Source of the DNA: Lachnospiraceae bacterium
GTDB lineage: Bacteria > Bacillota > Clostridia > Lachnospirales > Lachnospiraceae
Assembly (NCBI GenBank): GCA_016284175.1
Contig: JAEEOJ010000016.1
Location: forward strand, 1 to 33,810
DNA: 33,810 nt
Direction of reading: 5' to 3'
A model generated the notes under the pieces. The model saw only the letters and a program-made list of their open reading frames with translations, was not told the origin of the DNA and ran no database searches. Shown in pieces: positions 16,217-24,519 of the stretch; positions within the stretch are counted from its first letter, which is position 1; each line of letters opens with the position of its first letter. The translations under genes and the position numbers were made by a program.

Positions 16217-17149
16217 ATGAAAAACGTATTTGTTATAAACGGATTTCTGGAAGCAGGAAAGACTGAATTTATCAGATTTACGATAACACAGCCGTATTTT
16301 CAGACAACCAACACAACTCTTTTGATTCAGTGCGAAGAGGGTGAGGTTGAGATAGAAGAAGAGATTCTTCGCAAAACACATACGGTGGTTGAAGTTATCG
16401 ACAATAAAGAAGATTTAAACAGTACAACGCTTCTTAATCTTGAGAAAAAACATAAACCCGAGAGAATCATCATCGAGTATAACGGAATGTGGCAGATGTC
16501 GGATTTAAAGATGCCCTGGCACTGGAAACTGGCACAGCAGGTAACAATTATCAATGCAGCCACATTTAACATGTATTTTGCCAATATGCGTTCGCTTATT
16601 TCCGATATGGTCAAAAAATCGGAGCTTATCATCTTTAACAGATGTGACGGTTTAAACAAAGAACTTGCAACATATAAAAGAAACGTAATGGCTCTTAACC
16701 GTAATGCTGAAATAGTATTTGAGGATTCAAAGGGAGAAATCAACACTACACTTGATGAGGAACTTCCTTTCGACGTAAATGCTCCTGTTATCGAGCTGGT
16801 AGATGAGACTTACGGCATATGGTTCTTTGACTGTCTTGATAATTTCGACAGATACAACGGTAAGACAGTTAAGTTTTTAGCCAACGTTGTTAAGCCCGAG
16901 ACCCTCGGCAAAGGCCTTTTGGTTCCCGGCCGTTCGGCTATGACATGCTGTGCAGAAGATATTGCATTTTTAGGATTCATCTGTAAAACGGACGAAGCTG
17001 ACAAATATAAAAAAGGTGACTGGATTACAGTCACTGCAGAGATTAAGATAGAATACTGGAAAGATTATAACGGAGAAGGTCCCGTACTTTATGCGAAATC
17101 AATCGAGCCTGCAAAAGCGCCGAGAGAAGAAGTAATTAACTTAGTATAA
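16217..17149 (+). CDS. Divergent COG0523-like GTPase fused to a DUF1980/YcgQ-like C-terminal domain
   Basis: 310 residues. Residues 1-190 resemble a G3E GTPase. Walker A is GFLEAGKTEF with Glu for the usual Gly, the EPSG motif is altered to EYNGMW, and the G4 motif reads FNRCDG (NxxD kept). The CxCC metal motif of the neighbour is absent. From about 205 a second domain has YNGKTVKFLANVV, RSAMTCCAEDIAFLGF and GDWITVTAEI. This resembles the C-terminal half of TIGR03943/YcgQ (DUF1980) proteins, which usually accompany UPF0718 permeases. The start ATG lies one base after the upstream stop, so translation is coupled. It probably works with the first GTPase in metal handling. No partner permease is in the window. 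Confidence 0.75.
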   Translation: MKNVFVINGFLEAGKTEFIRFTITQPYFQTTNTTLLIQCEEGEVEIEEEILRKTHTVVEVIDNKEDLNSTTLLNLEKKHKPERIIIEYNGMWQMSDLKMPWHWKLAQQVTIINAATFNMYFANMRSLISDMVKKSELIIFNRCDGLNKELATYKRNVMALNRNAEIVFEDSKGEINTTLDEELPFDVNAPVIELVDETYGIWFFDCLDNFDRYNGKTVKFLANVVKPETLGKGLLVPGRSAMTCCAEDIAFLGFICKTDEADKYKKGDWITVTAEIKIEYWKDYNGEGPVLYAKSIEPAKAPREEVINLV

Positions 17150-17154
17150 ATAAA

Positions 17155-17183
17155 AGCCGGAGGATAATTCCTCCGGCCTTATT
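17155..17183. terminator. Bidirectional terminator between the GTPase pair and pyrI
   Basis: GCCGGAGGA (17156-17164) pairs perfectly with 17169-17177 around TAAT. T-rich tails occur on both sides. It lies between two convergent operons. Confidence 0.88.
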
Positions 17184-17612
17184 TTATAATTCCTGTCTTG
17201 TTTTCTCTTCACAGTATTTGCAGCGGTAGATTTCCTTCTTTTCGTCGAGTACGAAAATCTGGGGAAGTTCCTGTTCGATACTGCTTATACAACGTGGATT
17301 TTTACATTTGTAAATGTTTCTGATTTCTTTGGGAAGTACAAGCTCTTTCTTGGCAACGATCTCGCCGTCTTTTATGACGTTTACCGTGATGTTGTGGTCG
17401 ATTACAGCAAGTACGTCCATATCCATTTCTTCGATATCGCATTCTACTTTAAGGATATCTTTTTTACCCATTTTTTCACTTTTTGCATTCATAATCATTG
17501 CAACTGTACAGTCTTTTTTGTCGAGCTGCAAATGATGATAAATCGATAAGCTTTTTCCTGCTTTTATGTGGTCAAGCACGAAACCTTCATGTATTTTTCC
17601 AATCTTCAGCAT
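17184..17612 (-). CDS. pyrI: Aspartate carbamoyltransferase regulatory subunit
   Basis: A 142-residue subunit that binds nucleotide effectors and bridges catalytic trimers. The N-terminal allosteric domain starts MLKIGKIHEGFVLDHI with the typical GKSLSIYHHL pattern. The C-terminal zinc domain has CKNPRC and CKYC, giving four Cys ligands. It lies 31 bases downstream of pyrB on the same strand, as in enterobacterial and clostridial pyrBI pairs. Confidence 0.95.
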   Translation of the reverse strand: MLKIGKIHEGFVLDHIKAGKSLSIYHHLQLDKKDCTVAMIMNAKSEKMGKKDILKVECDIEEMDMDVLAVIDHNITVNVIKDGEIVAKKELVLPKEIRNIYKCKNPRCISSIEQELPQIFVLDEKKEIYRCKYCEEKTRQEL

Positions 17613-17643
17613 ATGTGTTTTCCTTTCGTGAAAATTGTTCTGT

Positions 17644-18567
17644 TTACAGTTTCTTTGTATCTATTTCAAGGAGAGTGAGTATTAAAGCCATTCGTACGTA
17701 TACGCCGTACTGAACCTGCTTGAAATAAACGGCTCTGGGATCGTCATCGACTTCCACGGAGATTTCGTTTACTCTGGGAAGGGGATGAAGTACAAGCATA
17801 TCATCTTTGGCGAGAGCCATCTTTTCTTTGTTTAAGATGTAAAAGTCTTTTAATCTTACATAATCTTCTTCGTTGAAGAATCTTTCTCTCTGAACTCTGG
17901 TCATGTATAAAAGATCGAGTTTGGGCATTACTTCCTCGAGTGAGATAACTTCTTCGAAAGGAATGTTCTTTTCTTTTAAGTTGTCGATTATGTATTCGGG
18001 AATTCTTAATTCTTCGGGTGATACGAAGACGAATTTGATGTTATCATATCTGGATAACGCATTGATAAGAGAGTGTACGGTACGACCGAATTTTAAGTCA
18101 CCGCAAAGACCGATCGTAAAATCGGAAAGACGACCTTTTAAAGATCTGATGGTAAGTAAATCTGTAAGTGTTTGTGTGGGGTGCTGATGTCCGCCGTCAC
18201 CTGCGTTAATAACGGGAATGCGGCTGTGTGTAGAAGCAACCATCGGAGCACCTTCTTTTGGATGTCTCATTGCACAAATGTCTGAGTAACAGGAAATCAT
18301 TCGGATTGTATCGGAAACGCTTTCGCCTTTAGCAGCGGATGAAGAAGCGGCATCCGAAAAACCTAAAACCTCTCCGCCGAGCGACAGCATCGCGGATTCA
18401 AAACTTAAACGAGTTCGTGTACTTGGTTCGTAAAAACAGGTTGCGAGTTTCTTGCCGACACAGGCGTGAGAATACTTTTCCCGGTTTTTCTCAATGTCGT
18501 TTGCCAGGTCGAATAACCTGTCGAGCTCTTCGACGGAGAAATCCAGGGGACTCATTAAATGACGCAT
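17644..18567 (-). CDS. pyrB: Aspartate carbamoyltransferase catalytic subunit
   Basis: Joins carbamoyl phosphate and L-aspartate, the committed step of pyrimidine synthesis. The 307 residues include the carbamoyl-phosphate motif STRTR (49-53), the loop lysine in SSAAKGES (Lys80), [21 protein letters not shown] and HPLPRVNE in the aspartate domain. GAGGAG lies 8 bases before the ATG. With a promoter at 18598-18626 the leader is only ~24 bases, too short for the PyrR attenuator found before pyrB in many Firmicutes. The other pyr genes are not in the window. Confidence 0.97.
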   Translation of the reverse strand: MRHLMSPLDFSVEELDRLFDLANDIEKNREKYSHACVGKKLATCFYEPSTRTRLSFESAMLSLGGEVLGFSDAASSSAAKGESVSDTIRMISCYSDICAMRHPKEGAPMVASTHSRIPVINAGDGGHQHPTQTLTDLLTIRSLKGRLSDFTIGLCGDLKFGRTVHSLINALSRYDNIKFVFVSPEELRIPEYIIDNLKEKNIPFEEVISLEEVMPKLDLLYMTRVQRERFFNEEDYVRLKDFYILNKEKMALAKDDMLVLHPLPRVNEISVEVDDDPRAVYFKQVQYGVYVRMALILTLLEIDTKKL

Positions 18568-18597
18568 AAACTATCTCCTCTTAAAATCATTTTTCCT

Positions 18598-18626
18598 ATG
18601 ATAACACTTCAAACAATTGAAATCAA
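18598..18626 (-). promoter_or_regulatory. Sigma-A promoter of pyrBI
   Basis: On the minus strand TTGATT (complement of 18621-18626), a 17-base spacer, and TATCAT (complement of 18598-18603). The -35 shares bases 18621-18622 with the -35 of the divergent promoter. Confidence 0.78.
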
Positions 18627-18645
18627 TAAAAATATGTAGTAAAAT
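18617..18645 (+). promoter_or_regulatory. Sigma-A promoter of the response regulator gene
   Basis: TTGAAA (18617-18622), a 17-base spacer and TAAAAT (18640-18645), about 50 bases before the start codon at 18695. Confidence 0.78.
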
Positions 18646-18694
18646 GACAAAAGATGGAATGTTAGCGTACAAAATATGAGGGGGACGATATTCT

Positions 18695-19474
18695 ATGAAA
18701 ATTATTGCTGCTGATGATGAAACTATTGCTTTGGAAGTTTTGGTTGATTCCATAAAAGAAGCAGAACCTAATGCAGAAGTTATTTCTTTTAAAACAGGAA
18801 AAGAAGTACTTGACTATCTTTCGGAAAACACATGTGACATTTGCTTCTTCGATATCGAAATGAGAGACATGAACGGTATTGAACTTGCATATGAAGCAAA
18901 GAAGTACAATTCTAAAATCAATATCATCTTTGTTACCGGTTATTCCGAGTACACACAGGATGCATTCGAAGTACGTGCCAGCGGTTATGTTTTAAAGCCT
19001 GTTACGGCTGTTAAAATCGCTGAGGAATTAAGAAACTTAAGAAACCCTGTAGAAGAAGACAAGAACAGTTACGATGTTTACGTAAAGACATTCGGAAACT
19101 TTGATGTTTATTCCAAGGGCGATCCCATTGTATTCAAGAGATCGAGATCCAAGGAACTTTTAGCATACCTTATCGACAGAAAGGGTGCAGGAGTTACCAA
19201 AAAGGAAATCGCTTCAATACTTTTCCCTAACCAGGACTACGACAGAAAAGTTGAAGACTATATCAACAAGATTTACAGAGAAATGACCAGATCCTTAAAT
19301 GAAGCAGGACTTGGTGAAGTTGTAGTAAAAAAGAGAAATTATTATGCTATTAATCCCGATAAGATTAAATGCGACAGATATGATTTCGAAAAAGGAAAAA
19401 CATCTGCAATCAAAGCTTATATGGGAGAATATATGCAGCAGTATTCCTGGGCAACTTTTAAGATTTCCAGATAA
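18695..19474 (+). CDS. Orphan response regulator, REC plus SARP-like winged helix
   Basis: 259 residues. The receiver domain (1-120) has the acidic pair Asp7-Asp8, phospho-acceptor Asp53 in FFDIEM, Thr81 and Lys101 in LKPV. A winged-helix DNA-binding domain follows (about 125-215), with VKTFGNFDVY, SRSKELLAYLIDRKGAGVTKKEI and a YINKIYREM recognition region. This is the layout of COG3947/SARP-type regulators. The C-terminus keeps only the beginning of the usual BTAD domain (YMGEYMQQYSWA) and then stops, so it is a short form. No histidine kinase is adjacent. GGGGG stands ~10 bases before the ATG. The PH-domain gene follows after 17 bases. Confidence 0.85.
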   Translation: MKIIAADDETIALEVLVDSIKEAEPNAEVISFKTGKEVLDYLSENTCDICFFDIEMRDMNGIELAYEAKKYNSKINIIFVTGYSEYTQDAFEVRASGYVLKPVTAVKIAEELRNLRNPVEEDKNSYDVYVKTFGNFDVYSKGDPIVFKRSRSKELLAYLIDRKGAGVTKKEIASILFPNQDYDRKVEDYINKIYREMTRSLNEAGLGEVVVKKRNYYAINPDKIKCDRYDFEKGKTSAIKAYMGEYMQQYSWATFKISR

Positions 19475-19491
19475 AATATTGGGAGATGGAT

Positions 19492-19893
19492 ATGGGTACT
19501 GAATTTAATGATGACGAGGAACAGGTAGTTGAGAAAAAGAGATGGGCTCTTTTCGGACTTCCTTTTACCTTTACAAAATATATCGTAAAAAAAGATATCC
19601 TGACAATTGAGTCCGGTCTTTTTACCAAAAAAGAAGACGACTGCTATATGTACAAAATTCAGGATGTTGAACTGCAGAGAGGCTTTTTCCAGAGGCTCTT
19701 CGGCCTCGGCTGTGTAATCTGCTATACAGGCGATACCACACATCCGAAGCTTTATCTTCACAATATAAAGAATTCCAAGGAGACCAAGGACTTTATATTA
19801 AAATATTCCGAAGAAGCAAGACTTAAGAGAAGAACTCTCAATACATTAAATATCGGAGCTCACGATGTCGAGGACATCGGCGAAGACTGTTAA
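19492..19893 (+). CDS. Bacterial PH-domain (bPH2-like) protein
   Basis: A protein of 133 residues from the ATG at 19492, which has GGGAG 6 bases upstream. An ATG two codons earlier (19486) directly abuts that site and is less likely. The core has the strand pattern FTFTKYIVKKDILTIESGLF, then MYKIQDVELQRGFFQRLFGLG and LYLHNIKNSKETKDFI, typical of DUF304/bPH_2 domains. No membrane helix is present, unlike many proteins of this class. An acidic N-terminus and a helical tail flank the domain. It may be co-transcribed with the response regulator. Its function is unknown; these domains often act as protein- or lipid-binding modules. Confidence 0.8.
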   Translation: MGTEFNDDEEQVVEKKRWALFGLPFTFTKYIVKKDILTIESGLFTKKEDDCYMYKIQDVELQRGFFQRLFGLGCVICYTGDTTHPKLYLHNIKNSKETKDFILKYSEEARLKRRTLNTLNIGAHDVEDIGEDC

Positions 19894-19899
19894 GGATTT

Positions 19900-19930
19900 A
19901 AGGCAGGTTTAGCTACCTGCCTTTATTATT
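19900..19930 (+). terminator. Terminator of the response regulator/PH-domain unit
   Basis: A 9-bp perfect stem (19900-19908 with 19915-19923) with a 6-base loop is followed by a T-rich TTTATTATT tail. Confidence 0.82.
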
Positions 19931-19935
19931 GTGAG

Positions 19936-20036
19936 CCATTTGGGGACGGTTCTATTTTGGCCTTTTTTACCATTTGGGGACGGTTCCGTTTTGGCCTTTT
20001 TTACCATTTAAGAACCGTCCCCGATTGGTCATTTTT
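19936..20036. repeat. REP-like repeat: tandem GGGGACGGTTC units of 34 bases with an inverted arm
   Basis: CCATTTGGGGACGGTTC begins at 19936 and again at 19970; a third CCATTT is at 20004, giving a 34-base period. Each unit continues with TTTTGGCCTTTTTTA. The third unit instead leads into AGAACCGTCCCC (20011-20022), an exact 12-bp reverse complement of 19942-19953, so the block can fold into a long hairpin. A related copy lies at 33139-33217. Similar GGGGACGGTTC motifs are known as REP-type elements in clostridia, often near IS200-like (Y1) transposases. None is encoded here. Confidence 0.85.
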
Positions 20037-20043
20037 GAAAGTT

Positions 20044-21342
20044 ATGAAGTATGATGAATGCAGGGAGTGGCTGGAAGAGCGAAGAAAGAAGCTCGGAAGC
20101 GTTCCCGGACTTGATGAAGTGAATAAACTCTTGGAAGCATTCGGAAGACCTGATAAAGGCCTTCCTATAGTTCATATTGCGGGAACGAATGGTAAGGGCA
20201 GTATAGGATACCTGTTAGAGCATTCGTTAGCTAACAGTAAGATTAAGGTCGGAAGATTTTTATCGCCTGCAGTAGTTGATGAGAGAGAAATAATTCTTGT
20301 TAACGGAAAAATTGTCCCCAAAACCGTATGGGAGAGAAAACTGTCCGAGATAATTGATGTTATCGAAGAAAAGAAATTAAAAGCAACTGCTTTTGAGATA
20401 GAATTTGTATTATCGCTTTTGATATTTAAGGAAACAGATTGTAAAATCGTTATCCTTGAATGCGGTATGGGCGGAAAACTTGATGCAACAAATGCAATCG
20501 AAAACAGTTTGGTTGACATAATTGCATCAATAAGTATAGACCATATTGCTTTTTTAGGGGATAATCTCAAAGATATTAGTTTACATAAGTTTGGAATCAT
20601 AAAAGATACTTCGAAGAATGTGATACTTGCGCCGCAGGTTAAGGAAGTTGAAGAGTATTTTGATGAGTATGTTTCAGAATTATGTAAACTGAATTTAAAT
20701 ATTATTAAAAGTGACAAGAAAGCAGCAAAGTTTAAAACTTCATCAAAATCCGGAAACATTTCCCAGATTTTATCATATAAGAATTATGTAAACCTAAATC
20801 TAAACTTAACAGGAAATCACCAGTGCGACAATGCAATCTGTGTACTGGATGCGATAGAAGTGCTTAAATCCGAAGGCTTTAAAATATCTGATAACGCGGT
20901 CAAGAAAGCCTTTGAAAACGCATTCTGGCCTGCCAGATTTGAAATAATCAAGAATAAAGATTATACTTTTATTCTCGACGGCGCCCACAACATGGATGCG
21001 GTTGACAGGCTTTTCGAAAACATAAACTTGTATTTTACAAATCGAAACCTGATATATATAATTGGTATGTACAAAGACAAGGCATTCGAAAATGTAATCG
21101 AAAAATATGCGCCGAAAGCCAAGGCAATAGTTACAGTAACGCCCAAAGATAAGGCAAGAGCTCTTGAGGCTTTTGAACTTGGAAAAATCATAAAAGATTT
21201 TAATCCAAACGTAACAGCTGCAGATTCTTACTTCGAAGCTCTTGAGATTGCGAAGCTTTTTGCCGAAAAGAAAGATGTGATACTTATATTCGGATCGCTG
21301 TCTTTTATGGGCGATTTCAGAAGTATCATAAATAACAAATAA
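20044..21342 (+). CDS. folC: Folylpolyglutamate synthase / dihydrofolate synthase
   Basis: A 432-residue Mur-ligase-fold enzyme that adds glutamate to (dihydro)folate. ATG 20044 gives [12 protein letters not shown] and the standard [17 protein letters not shown]. An earlier in-frame ATG at 19957 would code through the repeat element and is rejected. Motifs: ATP loop [10 protein letters not shown] (44-53), [36 protein letters not shown] and [11 protein letters not shown]. The ribosome site is weak (GAAAG) and directly follows the repeat. folE starts 14 bases after the stop, making a folate operon. Confidence 0.95.
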   Translation: MKYDECREWLEERRKKLGSVPGLDEVNKLLEAFGRPDKGLPIVHIAGTNGKGSIGYLLEHSLANSKIKVGRFLSPAVVDEREIILVNGKIVPKTVWERKLSEIIDVIEEKKLKATAFEIEFVLSLLIFKETDCKIVILECGMGGKLDATNAIENSLVDIIASISIDHIAFLGDNLKDISLHKFGIIKDTSKNVILAPQVKEVEEYFDEYVSELCKLNLNIIKSDKKAAKFKTSSKSGNISQILSYKNYVNLNLNLTGNHQCDNAICVLDAIEVLKSEGFKISDNAVKKAFENAFWPARFEIIKNKDYTFILDGAHNMDAVDRLFENINLYFTNRNLIYIIGMYKDKAFENVIEKYAPKAKAIVTVTPKDKARALEAFELGKIIKDFNPNVTAADSYFEALEIAKLFAEKKDVILIFGSLSFMGDFRSIINNK

Positions 21343-21356
21343 AAGAAGAGAAAAAG

Positions 21357-21911
21357 ATGATTGACGAGAACAAGATAAAAGAAGGGGTTAAGCTTCTTCT
21401 TGAAGGAATAGGTGAAGATATAACAAGAGAGGGCTTAGTCGATACGCCCGACAGAATCGCCAGAATGTACAGCGAGATTTATGCCGGATACGAAGACGAT
21501 GCAGCGAATCACTTATCCAGAAGATTTCACGTAGACAATGACGATATAGTACTCGAAAAGAATATTGTATTCTATTCAACCTGCGAGCATCACATGATGC
21601 CGTTTTACGGAAAGGCACACATCGCGTACATTCCGAACAAGGAAGTAGTAGGTATTTCCAAGCTTGCGAGAACGCTTGAGGTATATGCCAGACGCCTTCA
21701 GATTCAGGAAAAACTTACAGATCAGGTTGCAGACAGCATTTTCAAAGAACTAAATGCCAAAGGCGTTATGGTTGTAATCGAAGCCGAGCATATGTGCATG
21801 ACGATGCGCGGAATCAAAAAGCCCGGCACAACGACAGTTACAATGGCAACACGCGGTCTGTTCGAAGAAGAAGAGTACAAGAACCGCTTCTTCAATCTTT
21901 TAAAATTATAA
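21357..21911 (+). CDS. folE: GTP cyclohydrolase I
   Basis: Converts GTP to dihydroneopterin triphosphate, the first step of folate synthesis. The zinc ligands are visible as Cys76 and His79 in [10 protein letters not shown] and Cys147 in EHMCMTMRG. Also present are [10 protein letters not shown] and [20 protein letters not shown]. At 184 residues it is the usual size. A GAAGAGAAAAAG stretch acts as ribosome site. It is followed by a hairpin before folP. Confidence 0.97.
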   Translation: MIDENKIKEGVKLLLEGIGEDITREGLVDTPDRIARMYSEIYAGYEDDAANHLSRRFHVDNDDIVLEKNIVFYSTCEHHMMPFYGKAHIAYIPNKEVVGISKLARTLEVYARRLQIQEKLTDQVADSIFKELNAKGVMVVIEAEHMCMTMRGIKKPGTTTVTMATRGLFEEEEYKNRFFNLLKL

Positions 21912-21917
21912 TTACTT

Positions 21918-21949
21918 AAGCGGTTTTTTATAAAACCGCTTTTATTTTT
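21918..21949 (+). terminator. Hairpin terminator or attenuator between folE and folP
   Basis: A perfect 10-bp stem (21918-21927 with 21932-21941), loop TTAT, then TTATTTTTG. It lies only 20 bases before the folP start; no separate promoter for folP is visible, so it may be a partial terminator. Confidence 0.75.
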
Positions 21950-21960
21950 GGGGAGAAAAC

Positions 21961-22923
21961 ATGGTAAAAGAAATAACAATCGGCAACAGAACATATAATC
22001 TTTGCGGTCGCACATACGTTATGGGCATCTTAAATGTTACGCCCGATTCTTTTTCTGACGGCGGACAGTTTATCGATAAAGATGAAGCTGTTAAAAGAGC
22101 GATTCAGATGTTCGAAGAAGGCGCTGCAATAATCGATATCGGCGGAGAATCAACAAGACCTGGGTTTACACCTGTCAGTACAGAACTTCAGATTGAGCGT
22201 GTAATACCCGTCATAAAAGAAATAAAGAAAAATTTAGATATTCCCGTATCTGTAGACACATATGATTCAAAAGTCGCAAGAGCTGCATTAGAAGCCGGCT
22301 GTGACATTGTAAATGACATCTGGGGCCTTCAGAAAGATCCGGAAATGGCAAAAGTCATCGCTGAATACGATGCAGTATGCGTGCTGATGCATAACAGGGA
22401 TAATACTAATTACGGAAACTTTGTAAACGATGTGCTTATAGACACAAGAAGAATGATTGACAGAGCACTTGATGCAGGAATCAAAAGAGAGCGAATTATC
22501 CTCGATCCCGGCGTAGGCTTTGCCAAAAACGTAGAACAGAATCTCTGCATCATTAATCACATGGATGATTTTAAAGTATTTGACTGTCCGGTTCTTTTAG
22601 GAACAAGCAGAAAATCCGTAATAGGTAAGACACTCGATCTTCCGGTAGAAGAGAGACTTGAAGGTACGCTTGCTACAACAGTAATGGCCTGTATGAAAGA
22701 CATTGATTTCGTCAGAGTACATGACGTAAAAGAAAACGTTAGAGCAATCAGAATGACTGAGGCCATACTTAATACATTCGAGCCGCCTATGAATGAACCC
22801 ATGTGCATTTACGGTCCGCCTGAAATGTTAAACGGAGGTGGTGCCTTGTATCAGCCTAATGCTTCAAACTCAGGATTTGATATGAGAAATATGATGAACT
22901 TTCCGGATATAAATAATCAGTAG
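21961..22923 (+). CDS. folP: Dihydropteroate synthase with C-terminal extension
   Basis: Joins p-aminobenzoate to the pterin pyrophosphate. Motifs are ILNVTPDSFSDGG (23-35), IIDIGGESTRPG, VDTYDSKVARAA, NDIWG, LDPGVGFAKN, GTSRKSVIG and the final DFVRVHDVKEN. GGGGAG lies 7 bases upstream of the ATG. The protein has 320 residues while family members usually have 260-280. The extra ~45 residues after about 275 are rich in Pro, Asn, Gly and Met (GPPEMLNGGG and similar) and not part of the TIM barrel. The stop is followed, with no visible terminator, by the LRR gene 51 bases on. Confidence 0.95.
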   Translation: MVKEITIGNRTYNLCGRTYVMGILNVTPDSFSDGGQFIDKDEAVKRAIQMFEEGAAIIDIGGESTRPGFTPVSTELQIERVIPVIKEIKKNLDIPVSVDTYDSKVARAALEAGCDIVNDIWGLQKDPEMAKVIAEYDAVCVLMHNRDNTNYGNFVNDVLIDTRRMIDRALDAGIKRERIILDPGVGFAKNVEQNLCIINHMDDFKVFDCPVLLGTSRKSVIGKTLDLPVEERLEGTLATTVMACMKDIDFVRVHDVKENVRAIRMTEAILNTFEPPMNEPMCIYGPPEMLNGGGALYQPNASNSGFDMRNMMNFPDINNQ

Positions 22924-22974
22924 TGTTACTATATGTCTTAATTTGGAAAAAATGTGTACCTTGGGAGAATATAT

Positions 22975-23922
22975 ATGGGGGCTTATGTTTGTTTTACAAA
23001 ACATATTGAAATTTCTAAAGAAACCCGTAATAACGGAGTAATAAGCAGTCTTGGTTACAAAGATATAGATTCGCATAAAATAAATGAGATTGCAGAGAAT
23101 AAGAAGGTTAAATATATTCAGATATCTGATTATCTGTCTAAAGAAGCGTATCAAATAATAGATCAAATTCTTATGTTGCGTCCTGATATCACATTCAGGC
23201 TTTATCATTTTTTGGAAGTAAAAGATATAAATCTATCGTTTCTGTCGGATATGCCCAATTTACACAAATTATCCATAGACTGTATCAGTTTGAGAAATAA
23301 TTCTAAAAATATAAATCTAGATTTTTTAACAAAGGTAAAACTAAAGTCGTTGTATCTTGACTGCTTTGATTTGAAAGATTTCAGCTTTATTCAAAATTTA
23401 TCCGACGAACTTGAAGAATTAAGTATAATGGCTGATACGATGGGCTCTTCGGTAAAGTTTGATTGTAAATGGCTTTTGAAGTATCAAAAGTTAAATACAT
23501 TATGGCTAGGCAAAAATGCAAAGAAGAATCTTGAGTGTGTATGCGAACTTCCTTCACTTAAATCTCTTTCGTTAAGAGGAATAAAACTAACGGACTTTTC
23601 GTTTTTGAAAAAGATGAATCTTGAAAAATTTGCGCTTTTATGGAATGGTAATTGTGATTTACATGAGCTTTCAGATCTTAAAAGTTTAAAAGAAATAGAA
23701 CTTTGGAGAATTAATAAGCTTGATGACATTTCTTTTATGAAAGATCTTACCAATTTGGAAATCATAAAACTTCAGGATCTTAAACACATAAAAGAACTTC
23801 CTGATTTGAGCGGCCTAAAAAATCTTAAAAGAGTTTTTCTTATAGATACTGGTGTTATTATAAACTTAATTCCGGAATATTTGAAAGATAAAGTAAGCAA
23901 TTTTGATGATAGAGTATTATAA
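22975..23922 (+). CDS. Leucine-rich-repeat protein, possibly an immunity-type protein
   Basis: A 315-residue protein with no signal peptide or membrane helix. The ATG at 22975 has GGGAG 7 bases upstream; a GTG at 22954 would add seven residues without a site. From about 80 to the end are irregular leucine-rich repeats of ~22-25 residues: LSFLSDMPNLHKLSID, LKSLYLDCFDLKDFSF, LPSLKSLSLRGIKLTDFSFL, LKSLKEIELWRINKLDDISF, LTNLEIIKLQDLKHIKELPDLSGL. The codon use is more AT-rich than its neighbours. Its company (a SUKH protein and two small soluble proteins) suggests an immunity or anti-toxin role, but this is inference. Confidence 0.78.
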   Translation: MGAYVCFTKHIEISKETRNNGVISSLGYKDIDSHKINEIAENKKVKYIQISDYLSKEAYQIIDQILMLRPDITFRLYHFLEVKDINLSFLSDMPNLHKLSIDCISLRNNSKNINLDFLTKVKLKSLYLDCFDLKDFSFIQNLSDELEELSIMADTMGSSVKFDCKWLLKYQKLNTLWLGKNAKKNLECVCELPSLKSLSLRGIKLTDFSFLKKMNLEKFALLWNGNCDLHELSDLKSLKEIELWRINKLDDISFMKDLTNLEIIKLQDLKHIKELPDLSGLKNLKRVFLIDTGVIINLIPEYLKDKVSNFDDRVL

Positions 23923-23950
23923 GTTAATGATTGCTAATGAGATATAATCA

Positions 23951-24481
23951 ATGAATATATTTGAAAATAAAGACATAAAATTTGATAAAGGGCTTTCGCT
24001 TGGAGAAATAAAGGAAATAGAGGAAATATACAGTATAGTTTTTCCGGAATCTCTAAAGAATTGTTTAATGCATGCGTTGCCTGTTTCCAAAGGGTTTTAT
24101 AACTGGAGAGATAAATCTTTACAAAACATTGAATTCATAAGAAATGAAATCAATTATCCTTTAGATTATATAAGGAAAAACCCGGAAGAGGTTTACTGGA
24201 AAGATGAATGGGGAGAGAAACCAAAATCAATTACTGAAATAAGAGATTTTGTATTAAATCTAACCAATGACGCGCCTGTAATCATTCCTGTATATTTACA
24301 CAGATATATACCGATGGGCGTTTCAGACAACCCTCCGATTATTTCCGTTTATGGATCTGATGTTATTTATTACGGAAAAGATTTGGATGATTATTTTGAC
24401 AATGAATTTGGTGAAAATGGTATAAGAACCGATTTATTATCAAATTATCAGAGAATTCCTTTCTGGTCAGATATTATGTGA
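23951..24481 (+). CDS. SMI1/KNR4 (SUKH) family protein, likely immunity protein
   Basis: A 176-residue cytoplasmic protein. The SUKH pattern is visible: an N-terminal helix with SLGEIKEIEEIYSIVFPESLK, then VIIPVYLHRYIPMG, NPPIISVYGSDVIYYGKDLDDYFDNEFG at about 127-155. In many SUKH proteins this hRYhP...NPhhSVxGxDhIYYG region is the signature. The family is a major class of immunity proteins for nuclease and other polymorphic toxins. No toxin is visible in the window. It begins 28 bases after the LRR gene on the same strand. Confidence 0.85.
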   Translation: MNIFENKDIKFDKGLSLGEIKEIEEIYSIVFPESLKNCLMHALPVSKGFYNWRDKSLQNIEFIRNEINYPLDYIRKNPEEVYWKDEWGEKPKSITEIRDFVLNLTNDAPVIIPVYLHRYIPMGVSDNPPIISVYGSDVIYYGKDLDDYFDNEFGENGIRTDLLSNYQRIPFWSDIM

Positions 24482-24519
24482 TTTTAATTTGAAATAGAAT
24501 ATGTATTGAGGAATAAACA

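Noticed and set aside
18568-18597. PyrR-binding attenuator before pyrB
   Set aside because: The leader implied by the promoter is only about 24 bases and holds no terminator hairpin.
19957-20043. N-terminal extension of folC through the repeat
   Set aside because: The extra 29 residues are encoded by the repeat element; FolC alignment by eye starts at ATG 20044.
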